DNA of 64,000 bases from Topomyia yanbarensis. Taxonomy: Eukaryota > Arthropoda > Insecta > Diptera > Culicidae. Positions within the stretch are counted from its first letter, which is position 1. Every line of letters begins with the position of its first letter. The position numbers and the translations under genes are program-made. Below, one piece after another: positions 10,096 through 20,376 of this stretch. The stretch is from positions 38,655,934 through 38,719,933 of the forward strand of contig NC_080670.1 in the NCBI RefSeq assembly GCF_030247195.1. The letters run 5' to 3'. The notes beneath the pieces are model-generated. The model was not told the DNA's origin, did not search any database, and was given only the letters and a program-made list of their open reading frames with translations.

Positions 10096-12780
10096 TGAAG
10101 ACAACCCAGATAAATCTGAATCACTGTGACACCACACAGCAACTGTTGTGGCAGTTTACGATAAAAACTGTGTGACGTCACTTTCATTGCAGAGCCGCAT
10201 GAAGTCCCTCTTGATAACGGGAACTGGGTGGCGGATAGATCGGAAGTGGCTGCGAAACAAATTATAGGCAGAATCCCTTTTTTAAGAAGTGATGGAACGG
10301 TCAGATGAAGGCTTCGTGATCGCCAAAATCGACGGCGTCTTCATGTGCAGCTGTTACGTTCCTCCCAGGTGAACAGTTCAGCCGGATGCTGGAGCAATTA
10401 ACCGAGCAGTTGATCGGCCGAAAGCCGGTACTCATTGGTGGGGATTTCAACGCCAGGGCTATTGAGTGGGACAGTAGAGCAACCAATACAAGAGGGTATA
10501 TCCTGCTGGAAGCTCTAGCGAGGTTAGACGTACGATTCTGCAATGTAGGTTCCGTTAGCACATTTCGAAGAGACGGAAGGAAATATATCATCGACGTCAT
10601 ATTCTGTAGCCAGTCACTGACAGCGGATTGGAGAGTATGCGACAAGCATATGCATAGCGACCACCGGGCGATTCGCTATCATATCTGTAAACGAAACCCT
10701 GCTGCAGCCCAGAGAAGAATGACCGGCGAACAAAAGTGGACGATGAAAGCCTTCAACAGAGACCTCTTCGTTGAGACATTCCGTCAGAACGGCGGGACTC
10801 AGAACGTGAATGCGGCTGATCTAAAAAGAAAGATTGTGACAACACAATGCCGCGAAAACTGGAGCCACGCAATAGACGGCGACCAACTTACTGACGGTAC
10901 GAGACTCTCAGTACGCAACGCGCTGTTTATATCAGATCCAGAAGGCGGGCTCAGAAAGCAGTACCGGATCCAAAGCGAATGGCAGCGTTTCGGGAAGCTA
11001 GGACCGCTTTAAATTGGAAGATCCAGCTTAGCAAGTCAGATTTTCACAAGAAGCTGTGCCAAGAAGCAGAACCCAAATGAAGTGCCCTTCGACGCCAGCC
11101 AAAATGTGGTAAGCTGAGGATAATCGTTGACGGTTTCTTCCCGAAGTACGATCTAACTACCTGTCTACTGACACCGTACAGCGAATTCAAAGAAAAGCCC
11201 CGGTCCGGATGGAGTACCAAACGTGGCGCTGAAAGCTGCGTACCTGGCATACCAGGACTTGTCCAAGACTGTGCTGCAGAAGTGTCTAAATGAAGATAAC
11301 TTCATCGAAGTGTGGAAGATATAGAAGCTGGTGTTGCTGCCAAAACCAGGGAAGCCACCGAGCGATCCGACCTCGTATAGGGTTATGTTTACTGGATACA
11401 CTTGGAAAACTCCTGGAAAGAATCACACTTAACAGACTGATAAACTACACGGAGGGCGAGCGCTAATAGTCCAAGTTGCAGTTCGGATTGCACAAAGGAG
11501 CATTGACAGTGGATGCAGTGCAGAGAAGGTATCTAAATGGAAGCGGACAGTACTCGAGAGTGCGGCATATAAACGGAAGCGAAGAGGAGATTGATATTGC
11601 ACTGTGGGCACGATAGATATGAAGAATGCATTTAACAGCGTCAGTTGGGGAGCCATCGCTGCAGCGCTGTGCAGAATGAAGGTTCCCGAGCTACTTGAAG
11701 AGCAGAATGCTGCTGTACGAGACCAACGAAGGGCAGAAGACAATGCAAGTCACAGCTAACGTTCTTCAGGGCTCCATTCGCGGTCCCACTCTTTGAAACG
11801 GGATGTACGATGGGGTATTAACACTGCGGCTGCCCATGAGAGTGAAAATCGTGAGTTTCTACGGACTACCTGTCACTAACGGTGATGGGTGAACCACTTG
11901 AAGAAGTGGAGGAGTCGTTAATGGAGACAATATACTAAATCAAGCACTAAATGAACAGGGTCAAGCTGAAAATGGCGCGCCACAAAACGGAGGTATTGTT
12001 TATCAGCAAGTGCAAAACGGTTCAGCGGACGCTGATCGACGTCGGAAGGCACGTAATTGCATCAAGGCGTGCACTGAAGCAATTGGAATTGATAATCGAT
12101 GACCGAACGAAACGTCGGCGGCCCGAGAAGCAGTACGAAACGTCTGCTATATAGCGTTTCGTCATCGATACTGCGATACGGGGTTCCCTCTTGGGGTGCG
12201 ATGCTGAAAGCCAAGCAGACCCGCGAAAAGCTGAACAAGAGGTTCCGGCTGATGGTAGTATGCGTTATCGCCGTGACTATCCCCATCTGCATCACCCTGG
12301 CAGAGGATATCGAGTGCTAACGAAGCACCAGAAGGAGGAGAGAAAGATGGTAAGAATCGATTCGATGGCGAGGTGGCAGCAGAAATGGAACAATACGGGA
12401 AAGGAAGGTGGACTTACTGGCTCATCTCAAACCTGTCGACGTGGGTCAATAGAAAGCACGGAAAGGTGAACTCCCGCCCGATGCAGCTGCTGTCGAGCAA
12501 CGGCTGCTTCAGGAAGTACCTTCATCGGTTTGGGTACGCAACGTCACCGTTGTGTCCGGAGTATGAGAACGACGAACAGACACCGGAATATGCTGTCTTC
12601 GAATGTCTGAGGTTCGAAACGACACACAGGGAGATGCTTGAAACGGGAGGACCAGACATGAACACGGGCAGTGCCGCCTACAGAATTACAAGCGACGTGA
12701 ACAAGTAGAACACGGTCAACAGACTGAGACAGATGACTAAGATCATGACCGCCTTACAACGGACATGGCGTGATGAACAG
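10095..12780 (+). pseudogene. Degenerate ORF2 (endonuclease + RT), R1 copy 2
   Basis: The start (MKTTQINLNHCD) matches the start of copy 1 ORF2. Endonuclease motifs IGGDFNAR (near 10,435) and SDHRAIRY (near 10,660) are readable. The RT motifs are scattered over frames between 11,190 and 12,060: a GPGLFFEF-like antisense shadow lies over the KAPGPDG region, DMKNAFNS is near 11,620, and the FADD active-site box is not recognisable. The C-terminal piece from 12,099 (SILRYGVPSWGAML, ITLAEDIEC) and from 12,373 (CPEYENDEQTPEYAVFECLRF) matches copy 1. Multiple stops and shifts make it inactive. Confidence 0.75.
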
Positions 12781-12829
12781 CGAAAAACGGTTTCGGAAGA
12801 ATAATCACTGCCGGAAAACACCGGAGTAG

Positions 12830-13445
12830 GCTAGATCCACCGCCGGGAACTAGTCGAGTAGACTGCGACAGAATACCGGCTATGGGTCGTCGGAGGCCAG
12901 CGAACCAGACGCCATGCTGTACTCGGAATCGCCGGACCGACCACGGCACCCTACCGTGAGAAATATAGCGAAAACCAATGAATCGGTTACGGGAAAACTT
13001 CTTTCCCCGGGGAACTCTCCGTCTGTGTAAACTATATTCACTACCGGGGACTAGACCGAGCAGATTGCGACGGTACACTACCAGTTGCGGTAATCAGGAC
13101 GCCAGCGAACCGGACGCCCTGCTCCACCGGAATCACCGAACTGACCTCGGCACTTGGCCGGTTGGCTCGGTTTCGAGAGAACTTCTCTTACCGGGGAATT
13201 CTCGGTCGGAGAAGGCTAGGTCCATCGTCGTGGACTAAAGCGAGTAGTCCGCGAAACGGGTAGGGAGCTCATCGATGAAGTGGTGCTAAACGGCACGAAA
13301 AAGAAGCCAAAGGGCCAAAAGAAGTTGCGATTCTAAATGGCACCGGATAGGGAGCCAAAGGGCTGAAGAATTGGCGGTGCTAAATAGCACGAGTCGTAGT
13401 GCTGAATGGCACAAGAGAGCAGAAGGGCTCAGTAAATTAGAGAAT
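12830..13445 (+). repeat. R1 copy 2 3' UTR tandem repeats
   Basis: At least two units of about 190 bp, marked by CCGGG(G)ACTAG and GCCAGCGAACC(A/G)GACGCC, recur from 12,840 to 13,240. They are homologous to the copy 1 3' UTR. A run of phrases around CTAAATGGCAC follows to 13,420. Confidence 0.7.
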
Positions 13446-13879
13446 CTGGAGTTTGCTGCTTAGATTGCCCTCGTAGGGGAAGAGCACTAATTCTCGATCC
13501 ACAGTTAGCTTTCCTACTGCCATACAGAAATTGTCACGTTGTCTGGATGATCGAAAACTGGTAGTATGTCGGAGAGGGGTGCTGTAACTCTACTGAAGGA
13601 ATTAACTATTAATTAGTTGGATTAGAGTGGATGCTATGCACATAAAAAACCCTTCCCGTTGTAATGCCATCAGCTAGTGCCGGGGAGGAATCAGGTTCGG
13701 GGTAAAAGTAGTTGTTTTAGCGGTTCGGATGTGTTATTTGAACATGGTTTCTGCTCTCAAAAAATACAGAGATCGGTAAATTCTCGACGAAATTAGTCGA
13801 ATGATATAATAGACTTGGTCCTTCGCTTAAAAGTTCGGAATTCCGAACAACCGGATCTTTTCATTTATTGAACTTGTTA

Positions 13880-14300
13880 AAATTGGCAAAATAAGCTCTC
13901 AAATCTCTACGCCTGTTCTGACCAATTCATCGGCTCATTCATTACCAATATTACCGGAATGTGCGGGCACACAAACGAGGTTGAGAGTATTGGCAATGCT
14001 ATGATCTTTTAGTTGAATTCGGCATGCAATCACTAGCTTGGATCATGCTTTGTCCGGACAAGCTCTGCTGAAGGGCCGACTGTACCTCGTACATAATCGC
14101 GAAGATTACTGCTTGAAATACAGTACCATATCTACCTAGCGAATGAGGCTATTCCAATCTCATTTCATGACAGCACCAGCACCAACGCATCCCTCACAGG
14201 TCACTTGCGTTAGTTGTTGTCTCTTCATATGACCAGACCAGCACTCCGCTTGAGAGGGAATCTCCAACTAGGTTCGACAAGGAGTAGCGCTTCACGAATC
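13880..14300 (-). pseudogene. RNase H domain remnant of a non-LTR retrotransposon
   Basis: On the minus strand, pieces in shifted frames read GCVGAGAVM, then HSLGRYGTVFQAVIFAIMYEVQSAL, and then LKDHSIANTLNLVCVPAHSGNIGNE followed by a stop and ADELVRTG; the longer pieces are listed here in parts only as landmarks. The last matches the common WVPxHSGxxGNExAD signature of retrotransposon RNase H. Frameshifts and stops show an old remnant. The clade (I, LOA or Jockey type) cannot be settled. Confidence 0.7.
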
Positions 14301-14339
14301 ACAAGAAGTTAAATTGCCGACGAAGGCGGTCTAGGCACT

Positions 14340-14765
14340 TCGGGATTCCTACAACCATTATCAATAAACGGCAGCACTGGATAAAGGAACAAAATTCAAG
14401 CATTAACTTACGAAACAAATGAGTTGTGAAATCCAAGGCCTTGTATAAGAGACATTTAGTCTACGTTATAGAAGGTGAACGTCGCCTGGCATGGATACGC
14501 GGAATCGTCAAAGAACCAATAATGTGTAGCGATGGACGAGTTCGACAAGCTATGGTTTAGACTAACATCGGGTTGTTCTGGCGAGCAATCGCTAATCTGG
14601 CAGCATTGGAGATGAATGAGGGTTACGCTGACCCGATGGCTGGTTCCGAACAAGGATTACAGGTCGGAGAATTGTTGAGATCAATCATGGTAGACAAGTT
14701 CTCTGAGTCTGGCGGAAGGCGCAATTCTATCATCGCACTAGAGATAACTTAACGACAGTCTACCT
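14340..14765 (+). pseudogene. BEL/Pao retrotransposon Pol C-terminus remnant
   Basis: The plus strand reads HWIKEQNSSINLRNK, stop, VVKSKALYKRHLVYVIEGERR, then LAWIRGIVKEPIMCSDGRVRQAMV. The sequence matches the C-terminal region after integrase in BEL/Pao polyproteins, where a WI/RG...SDGRVR pattern is usual. At least one Trp-to-stop change is apparent, and another stop follows GRVRQAMV. No LTR was recognised downstream. It lies opposite in orientation to the RNase H remnant next to it. Confidence 0.6.
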
Positions 14766-15300
14766 ATTATGACAGTTGTATGGGAAGAGGCAACGTTCAT
14801 TTCGAGTTCAGTGATTTTTTTACAAAATAATATTCTAAATTAAAGCTTATATACTAAAATATCACAGAAGTAAGTCACAGATATCAGCAAATTATCAAAC
14901 GATTAGTTTATCAGGCTTGAAAAAATTTAAGTAATGGTGATGAAACATCACCACACCACAGGCAAGCTATCAAATTAGACATGTAATATATACTACAAAT
15001 AAAATTAATTACAATTAATACATAAAAAATCAAAACAGATATTCTCAAAAAATCATCGCTGCTTCATTTTGTTTATAAACTCAATCCAAACATAAACAGC
15101 TCCGAAAAGTATGACTGTTCCATTGACACCGCGAAAAGCCAATAAACTGTCGGATCTATACACTTAACAGAACTTTACAGAGCCAATGAGTCTATGAAGA
15201 AACCACTACCGAGAACAAAACATTCGTCTATTTCGCTTTCTGCCAAAGATAAAATCAATTAAAACAACATCGCATTAAAAACCCAAAAACCTGACTCACC
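14766..15300. other. AT-rich spacer, no gene seen
   Basis: AT-rich sequence with no ORF or repeat structure that I recognise. Confidence 0.6.
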
Positions 15301-18300
15301 CGTCCTCCCAAGTCCAAAAATATAATCGTGCTTCGGACGTGGGGATATCGTTTTATTGCGTAACGAAAAGACCGGCAAATGCACCGACCGACAACTCATC
15401 TGATACTCAACCAGTTCAAAATGCCATCATAACTGCGAAACGTCATAGTAGAACAACCCCTTAACCATTCGCAAAAAATAACCACGCACGCACACATACC
15501 GACACACTCAAACTCCGTCATCGTACGTGTACCCTCCTCATATGTGTGTCTGTCGGTCGGCGGTCGATGATCGACATCGGAGCGAAGCGAATAAAAAAAA
15601 TACGTGTATCCTCGATCTTGAACTTTTGACGCGACTCCCCTTTTACAATTGGTAGCAGCAGCAGCAACAACAGCAGCAGGCATCAGCGATGACGAAAAAC
15701 AGTCCACTCGGCAGCAGGCAGCGCCGGCGGTGGCACGCGGTAGAATCGACGGAATAGATAACCGGATCGCGCACCGCCGCGAAATGCTGCAACGCTCCGT
15801 CCTATTGCCGATGTGATGTGATTGGGATCGCTGCGGAAAAAAGTGGGGGTGGTAAGAGCAGTAGGACAAGAATGAATGCAGGAGCGCGAAATCTTCTACT
15901 TTATAGGGTAAATCAGACACGTTCTAGAATGGGCAGTAAAATGGAACATGATGTCGCGGTTGTAAATATTTGCGCCTACCACTTTCTGCCTTCCCCTTTC
16001 CTTAAGCAGGGATGGTCAATTTTTGTCAGCTGTTTGTGGATTGGATTTCCTGGAATTTCACGAGCGCAAAAAATGTATTTGTATTGTAATCAGAAGAATG
16101 AATAAGCACAAATAAAAAAACAAACAAATAACCATTTTGTTTAATAGCTAATCAATTCTACAAGCTTGAACATCTAATCTGGTTCAAGCTTTGAACATCT
16201 TACAATTATTATTATTATAATTAATTATAATTAATTGTCAATTAATCCAGGGGGAGGCACGGAGTCACCGGAACCGGAAAGTGAGCCCGTAGAAAAGCGT
16301 GTGTATACAACCCTTTTGAGAAAACTTGGTTCTGTAAATCATGAAGCTTTAAGGTGTTTATTTAGTAAATTGTAGCTTTTTGAATCAATATCATTGATGA
16401 AAAAAACGAATACGAATAGCTCTAAGCGGGTTCCTTGAGAAATATCTGTTTATGATTTTTTTTTGCCAAATTCTTCGCCACTCTACGTATGTTAGAAAAC
16501 GCATTTCCAAAATTCGAAATTCTATTTTGCAAATCGTACATCAGAGACATTTTCCAAGAGAGCCTCCCTCTTTCCTTTGCAACCCTTCTGAAGTCGGCAA
16601 TGATTACTATGAAAAGACATCACTCGGGACCAACCAGCTGTTTAGGCGATTGCACAAGACGTGTAAATTATTGGATTTAATATCTAACTGATTGCCAAGA
16701 CAATGCCAGTTACTGATGAGATGAATTAAAAATGCAAAATTCAACTTTATTTACCTCAAAATTAGCTTCCGAAAAAAACTGATGAATAACTTTTCAAAAT
16801 GAGCACCCCTATCCGCATAACACGCGTTTAAGCAGAGTGCGTTAAACCTGAAGCGAGCGTCACCGAACCGCAACAGGCGGTGCGGATGCGCGGGAGCTAA
16901 GATCATTCCTCGACATTCATAGCTTCGTACATGTGTTGTTGACGCGACGAGCCTTGAGAAATTCGCTCGACGATTTGCTTCCTTCCTTTCGTCTCGCCCT
17001 CTCAGCTAGATCACCACTGCCACCCATCTCCGAGATTGATCGACAGCAGGCAACAACTCGAACAATAAAATATAATCAAATCTATAAATGTAAATATAAA
17101 CAAAACGGCAGTTCTAAGCTCGTCAACTGGTTTCTGTGGTGTCGCGTTATGTGTGTACGACTACGCCCGTTTTCCGGAACGCGAGAGTGGCGTACGTCAA
17201 CCGATCATGTGCAACCCCGTTTTGGGTGTCCGCCATTTTTGCAAGTGCCGCCAGCGGAACGCTATTGATCACACGCCACATGCTAAATAGTAGGAAACAA
17301 CTGTCATGCTGACGACTCTGCCTGAGTCCGCCTGCTCCGCTCCACTCTTTTCTCTTCCTGCGGTCGCAACGCTCCAAAGAGCTGGGGTTATGTGACGTGA
17401 ACACGAGAGCTAGTATGAAAAAAGTAAACTAATAAAATAAAACGATCGAGCCATATAGTGCGCTGCTGGCGACCTGCGAGTTTGATTCGTTCGCGGTGAA
17501 CAGTGACGCAACACGCCGGCGGAATTTGTCTTACAATTTGTAGCTTCCGTATCGGGCCGTAGTATACATTTTGCACCACGGAACTTGACTGACTGAACCG
17601 GACGCCATTGGACGGGTTCAACAACCTTAAGCCAAGCCCTCCCCCGCATTCCAGCTACTTACTGCTGGCTGTAGTGCAGCAGTAAACCATGGTAGGGTTT
17701 GAACTCTTCCGCGTGCGAAGCCCGAACTTCGCAGCAGCTCGCTAGCGATGAACGAAAAAAAAACCAATCAGCGCCAGTGGCGAGAAAGAGAGGGCATCTA
17801 ATGTATACATATTTCCACTTACCTTTCTTTAATAACTTCCTCATTATGTGAATGCAACCATAAATCAACTACACAAACAGAGAGTCTCGAGAGTCGGCCG
17901 AAAAACGCAAAATGCCGCGCCGAGAAGGTGACGAAGGCGCACACACGATCGTGGAACACGGACGAAACACGCGCGTGAGAGACAAAGAGCGGGAGAGTGA
18001 GCGAAAATCTTGTATAATCCATGGACGAACGTGGAAGTGAAACGCTGCGCAAAAAGCCGATTGGTCGAAAAGAGACGGAAAGAGGAAGAGAAAAGTTGTC
18101 ACTTGCTGTGTGCCATAATGCTAGCACTGATGACGACGGTGATCAGTGCAAAACATTCAAATGGGGCTCAGGTGATCTTTCTCCTTTCTCCAGTAGACGG
18201 GTAGGCAGGCAGGCACGCAGGCTTTGCGTGGAGTGCATGTACGGGTTTGGGTTTCAAGTTTCAAGAGCGGGAGAGAAAAAAAATATCATTCTCTTTCTCT

Positions 18301-18310
18301 CTATATATTA
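15301..18310. other. Unique, relatively GC-rich noncoding DNA 5 kb from tal
   Basis: This block is richer in CpG and in GAGA/CTCTC phrases (for example 17,965-18,000 and 18,075-18,095) than its surroundings. It shows no transposon signature. ORFs exist on both strands, one of 174 codons at 15,396-15,920 on the minus strand, but they are low-complexity and match nothing known. Short palindromic AT tracts occur at 16,205-16,240. It could contain cis-regulatory DNA or exons of noncoding RNA; the sequence alone does not say. Confidence 0.4.
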
Positions 18311-19100
18311 ACATGCTCAAATTATCACTTTCCGCATTTTTTATCAGATGAACTATGTACTTCGCATACACACACAGTACCTTAAACGTGATATTGGAAA
18401 ATTCCAATTTTTCCGATTGTCGAACGTAAGTAACGTAAATAAGAATGTAAGTGTCGTAGGGAATCCATTTCGGCAGAAATTCAATTAAAGAAAGATAATT
18501 TTTTTGATATTTTTTGCATTTCAATTTTTCAATAATATTTTCAACAATAATAATAATAATAATAATAATAATTTGAATTTTTATGATACAAATTCTGCGC
18601 TGAGTTTTTAAACTGTTTAGTCTTTTCTTGTATGAGTTTTGTTGTCTTTCGCGGTGACCATCCTGCTAACGCATAAATGAATAAACTCGATAAACGTCTT
18701 AAGCTACATCATCTCGATTTAAAAACACTTATTTTTACGAGCTAAATATTTTTCTTCGTGTTTGTAATTTCACTAAAACATATAAAAAAAATTCACTTCT
18801 ATATAGAACATAAGGCAGTTGCGGTTTTCGTTGAATATTTGATAATTACGGTCGAGTAGTTTAACGGTTTCTCGTAGACAAGAAAACAATCAAAAAATAT
18901 ACGTACGAAACACGTAGTAGTCAGCAGTTAAATAATGGTTAGGGAAAACTTAATATAAGACATACAGAGAATTTTGAAACTTCAAAAAATATACAGAACT
19001 TTCTCCCAAAACATTAAGGAAAAATTTAAAGTTTGGTGAAAATACAAAATAAATTGACGTGATTGGGACAGACGAAAATTGAAGGATTCTTACAAAGTAT
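18311..19100. other. AT-rich stretch with (AAT)n run
   Basis: It contains an (AAT)n microsatellite at about 18,546-18,572. It lies in the direction of the expected tal 3' UTR. No canonical AATAAA on the minus strand (TTTATT on plus) was found between about 18,300 and 19,426, so the poly(A) site is not located. Confidence 0.5.
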
Positions 19101-19346
19101 TTAAATTACGTTCTCTAGCATCCCCACCAAACGGAAGAAGACGTCCATCGGTGGTTGCCTGCGTAATCGATGCCATCGCTGCTGGCGTGTACCGGGCGCC
19201 GGGAACTTTCTTCTACGCCTCCGGCTGGACGTCTCCTCGCGGCCGCGAACACTCGTTCTGGGCGTTCGTTCTGGCTGAACCATCTTCAGTCGGCTTTCGT
19301 CGTCCTGCTCCTCTCTGCGGCGAACGACGACGGCGCAAACTTCCAA
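19101..19346 (-). CDS. Uncertain Arg-rich ORF downstream of tal ORF-AA
   Basis: An 81-codon ORF starts 80 nt downstream of the tal ORF-AA stop, on the same strand. It is Arg/Glu/Pro-rich (REEQDD, then RRRRRKFP) and matches no family I know. Drosophila tal also has an extra non-LDPTG ORF (ORF-B) on the same transcript whose function is doubtful, but I cannot show homology. It may be chance in a GC-rich 3' region. Confidence 0.2.
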   Translation of the reverse strand: MEVCAVVVRRREEQDDESRLKMVQPERTPRTSVRGREETSSRRRRRKFPAPGTRQQRWHRLRRQPPMDVFFRLVGMLENVI

Positions 19347-19425
19347 AAATCACATTCCACGTATGTTGTACCACCACGGACAACTCCCGGCTCGTGGACT
19401 GGCTCGGCGCTAGCTCAGTATCTCC

Positions 19426-19587
19426 TCAGTACAGTCCGGTCGGATCTAAATAATGGCACTTTACTTGCTGCTGCGAAGGCTTCTTATACATTCCGGTGGG
19501 GTCTAGCTTGCGGCTATTGTTGCTGCTGCTGCTGCTGTTGCTTCTGCTTCTGTTGCAGGCTTCGGTGGTCATTTTTCGGGACGTCAT
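19426..19587 (-). CDS. tal: Tal ORF-AA peptide, two LDPTGxY motifs (53 aa)
   Basis: The first AUG (19,587) gives MTSRKMTTEAC, followed by a Ser/Asn/Arg-rich stretch encoded by an AGC run. LDPTGMY falls at residues 28-34, then KKPSQQQVKCHY, and LDPTGLY at 47-53, immediately before the TGA. A second in-frame AUG at 19,572 has a better context (CGAAAAATGA) and would give 48 aa. The double-motif architecture matches Drosophila ORF-AA, which is about 32 aa; the extra length here is mainly the N-terminal Ser/Asn segment ahead of the first motif. It is the last smORF on the message, 84 nt after the smORF4 stop (99 nt if the second AUG is used). Confidence 0.92.
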   Translation of the reverse strand: MTSRKMTTEACNRSRSNSSSSSNNSRKLDPTGMYKKPSQQQVKCHYLDPTGLY

Positions 19588-19671
19588 GCTGCCACAAATC
19601 GTGATATGTTGATAGTTTCGTTACTCAAATCAGATGTAATTTTCTATAGTTTTAATTACCGAATCGATGGA

Positions 19672-19710
19672 TCAGTAATAACCGGTGGGGTCCAAAATTT
19701 TAACAGCCAT
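19672..19710 (-). CDS. tal: Tal smORF4 peptide MAVKILDPTGYY (12 aa)
   Basis: The reading frame is ATG to TGA with the family heptapeptide as its last seven residues (6-12). The context AAAAGATGG has a purine at -3 and G at +4. It is the longest of the single-motif peptides here, with an extra Ile before the motif. It lies 148 nt after the smORF3 stop with no AUG between. It is predicted to be a Tal/Pri core peptide acting on Svb through Ubr3. Confidence 0.92.
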   Translation of the reverse strand: MAVKILDPTGYY

Positions 19711-19858
19711 CTTTTCTTACTGCTGGCGAGACCGTTTGACGAATAATCAGTTCTGGGCAAGGATCTGCCTTCGATTGCTCCGACAGCAACGAAATACGAA
19801 CACGGTTACAAGTCTTATCTGAAGACTTTGGGTGGATCTGTGCGTTCCACGAAAGGCA

Positions 19859-19894
19859 CTAGTAGTGACCAGTTGGGTCTAGTTTGAAAGCCAT
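19859..19894 (-). CDS. tal: Tal smORF3 peptide MAFKLDPTGHY (11 aa)
   Basis: ATG to TAG, with LDPTGHY at residues 5-11. The 11-residue length and MAxx-LDPTG layout are the same as the single-motif peptides of Drosophila tal. The start context CCGCCATGG has G at +4. The variable position of the heptapeptide is His, as in smORF2. The gap to the smORF2 stop is 100 nt without AUG. Confidence 0.93.
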   Translation of the reverse strand: MAFKLDPTGHY

Positions 19895-19994
19895 GGCGGA
19901 TGAGTATTAGCAGTATTTTCTGGTTAAGACGCAAAACTTCACGGCAGTTGATTCGTTCGTCCCAACAGCGCTCCGATACTCGGTAGCAACTACG

Positions 19995-20027
19995 TTAGTA
20001 GTGTCCAGTAGGATCCAGCTTCAACAT
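19995..20027 (-). CDS. tal: Tal smORF2 peptide MLKLDPTGHY (10 aa)
   Basis: ATG to TAA, with LDPTGHY at residues 4-10. The start context GTCAAAATG is good for a dipteran (A at -3). It begins 128 nt after the smORF1 stop with no AUG between. At ten residues it is one shorter than the typical 11. Confidence 0.92.
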   Translation of the reverse strand: MLKLDPTGHY

Positions 20028-20155
20028 TTTGACGGTTGTTACAACAAAAACTAGCGACGAAAACAAGATAATTTCACTCAGTTATTTGGTGCTTCTAGAG
20101 TTCTTGGCAGCTTCTGTGCACTTTTGTAATGTCCGTTTTGAGTTCGTTCCGACGA

Positions 20156-20188
20156 TCAATAATAACCAGTTGGGTCTAAGATCTCCAT
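20156..20188 (-). CDS. tal: Tal smORF1 peptide MEILDPTGYY (10 aa)
   Basis: This is the first AUG of the message: no AUG occurs upstream of it on this strand until 20,694. It runs ATG to TGA with LDPTGYY at residues 4-10 and context GTGAAAATGG. As the 5'-most cistron it should be the most efficiently translated under scanning, with the others depending on reinitiation; that is inference from eukaryotic translation rules. Confidence 0.92.
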   Translation of the reverse strand: MEILDPTGYY

Positions 20189-20376
20189 TTTCACTTATAT
20201 ACACACGCGTGAACGGAACGAGCTGTTTTGATGTTAGAATTCGCGGATCTACTGTGCAACTGCGGGTTCGTGCCGCTAGTGATGACTGCTCGGAAACGAA
20301 TGCTGGCACCAAACGATCACTAGCTAGTCGTTGCTGCAAGACGATTTCAAGAGAGCGACTTAGTGCTCACACACTC

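Larger units (their letters stand above)
8184..13745 (+). mobile_element. R1-clade non-LTR retrotransposon, copy 2 (old, near full length)
   Basis: This is a second element in the same orientation, directly after copy 1. It keeps a degenerate ORF1 and ORF2 and a repeat-bearing 3' UTR. Its proteins are clearly related to copy 1 but diverged, and many stops and frameshifts show greater age. The 3' boundary is estimated from a phrase (GTTTTAG...GGTT near 13,712) shared with copy 1 near 8,082. The 5' boundary is uncertain because copy 1 abuts it. Confidence 0.75.

Noticed and set aside
15396..15920. Minus-strand 174-codon ORF
   Set aside because: Low-complexity Ser/Ala/Cys-rich composition with no recognisable domain; probably chance in a GC-richer block.
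19079..19604. Plus-strand ORFs of 124 and 144 codons
   Set aside because: They lie antisense to tal ORF-AA and its downstream region, include a Cys/Leu run from the CTG repeat, and match no family.
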